Of a stretch of DNA of 35,833 bases, positions 35,714-35,833 are shown in pieces (position 1 is the first letter of the stretch; each line of letters starts with the position of its first letter). Under the pieces are notes generated by a model that did no database searches, had not been told where the DNA came from, and saw nothing but the letters and a program-made list of their open reading frames with translations. Source of the DNA: Pseudomonas sp. HMWF032 (GTDB lineage: Bacteria > Pseudomonadota > Gammaproteobacteria > Pseudomonadales > Pseudomonadaceae); contig NZ_QAIG01000005.1 in assembly GCF_003060885.1 (NCBI RefSeq), positions 1,510,248 to 1,546,080 of the forward strand, written 5' to 3'. The translations under genes and the position numbers were made by a program.

Positions 35714-35833
35714 TTACGCGATGATTTTGGCTACGACGCCGGCGCCGACGGTACGACCGCCTTCACGAATGGCGAAACGCAGACCCTCTTCCATTGCGAT
35801 GGTTTTGATCAGAGTGACAGTCATCTGGATGTT
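35714..35833 (-). CDS. tuf: Elongation factor Tu (C-terminal end only)
   Basis: Only the last 39 codons lie in the window. They read [20 protein letters not shown], then [19 protein letters not shown] and a TAA stop. This is the conserved domain 3 end of EF-Tu, which delivers aminoacyl-tRNA to the ribosome. The gene starts outside the right edge. A second tuf copy is usual in Pseudomonas, so tufA or tufB cannot be told here. The last residue is Ala where many relatives have Glu. Confidence 0.95.
   Translation of the reverse strand, partial: NIQMTVTLIKTIAMEEGLRFAIREGGRTVGAGVVAKIIA

Overview
The window is chromosomal DNA of a Pseudomonas-type gammaproteobacterium. Three things support this. 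The right half carries the conserved order ssb, YajR-like MFS, uvrA, bacterioferritin-family gene, then the alpha, spc and S10 ribosomal operons ending in tuf. The left end carries oprG beside an epimerase/RmlD-like pair, an order I recall from P. aeruginosa. Protein sequences throughout are Pseudomonas-like. There are no rRNA or tRNA genes and no CRISPR array.

Left region (1-3.9 kb): the 5' part of a DUF3450 periplasmic gene behind a Fur-box-like site; a small DUF2946 protein; the porin gene oprG behind an ANR/FNR-type box and ended by a strong bidirectional terminator; and convergent to it an overlapping pair of NAD-dependent sugar-nucleotide epimerase/reductase-fold proteins, one of which lacks the usual YxxxK residues.

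Accessory region (3.9-16.3 kb): a decayed LysR-regulator fragment beside a 10-G tract, then a leftward cluster of an ABM-domain membrane protein, a Tat-exported Amidohydro_3 enzyme, an MFS_3 exporter and a YcaC-type isochorismatase-fold hydrolase. Two paralogous winged-helix/NTPase regulators follow (one divergent from the cluster, one convergent with the first). Both are shorter than the family norm, and the first has an out-of-frame remnant of its missing C-terminal domain just after its stop. Next come a GlxA-family AraC regulator, an MscS channel with a cyclic-nucleotide-binding domain, and an IS5-type transposase N-terminal remnant. This is the most plastic part and the best place to look for undescribed biology: the cluster looks like a regulated uptake/export plus hydrolysis module whose substrate is unknown.

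Core region (16.3-35.8 kb): ssb is co-oriented with a YajR-like transporter; uvrA diverges from them with a GTG start; uvrA and a heme-less FtnA-type ferritin converge on a very long terminator. The rest is one leftward block of 29 translation and secretion genes from rpsJ to rplQ, including secY and rpoA, with the end of tuf at the window edge. Within this block three promoters (before rpsJ, rpsH and rpsM) each sit immediately behind, or overlap, an intrinsic-terminator-like hairpin, so the block appears divided into S10 plus first half of spc, second half of spc, and alpha transcription units rather than the E. coli units. Unlike P. aeruginosa, as I recall it, no katA lies between the ferritin gene and rplQ.
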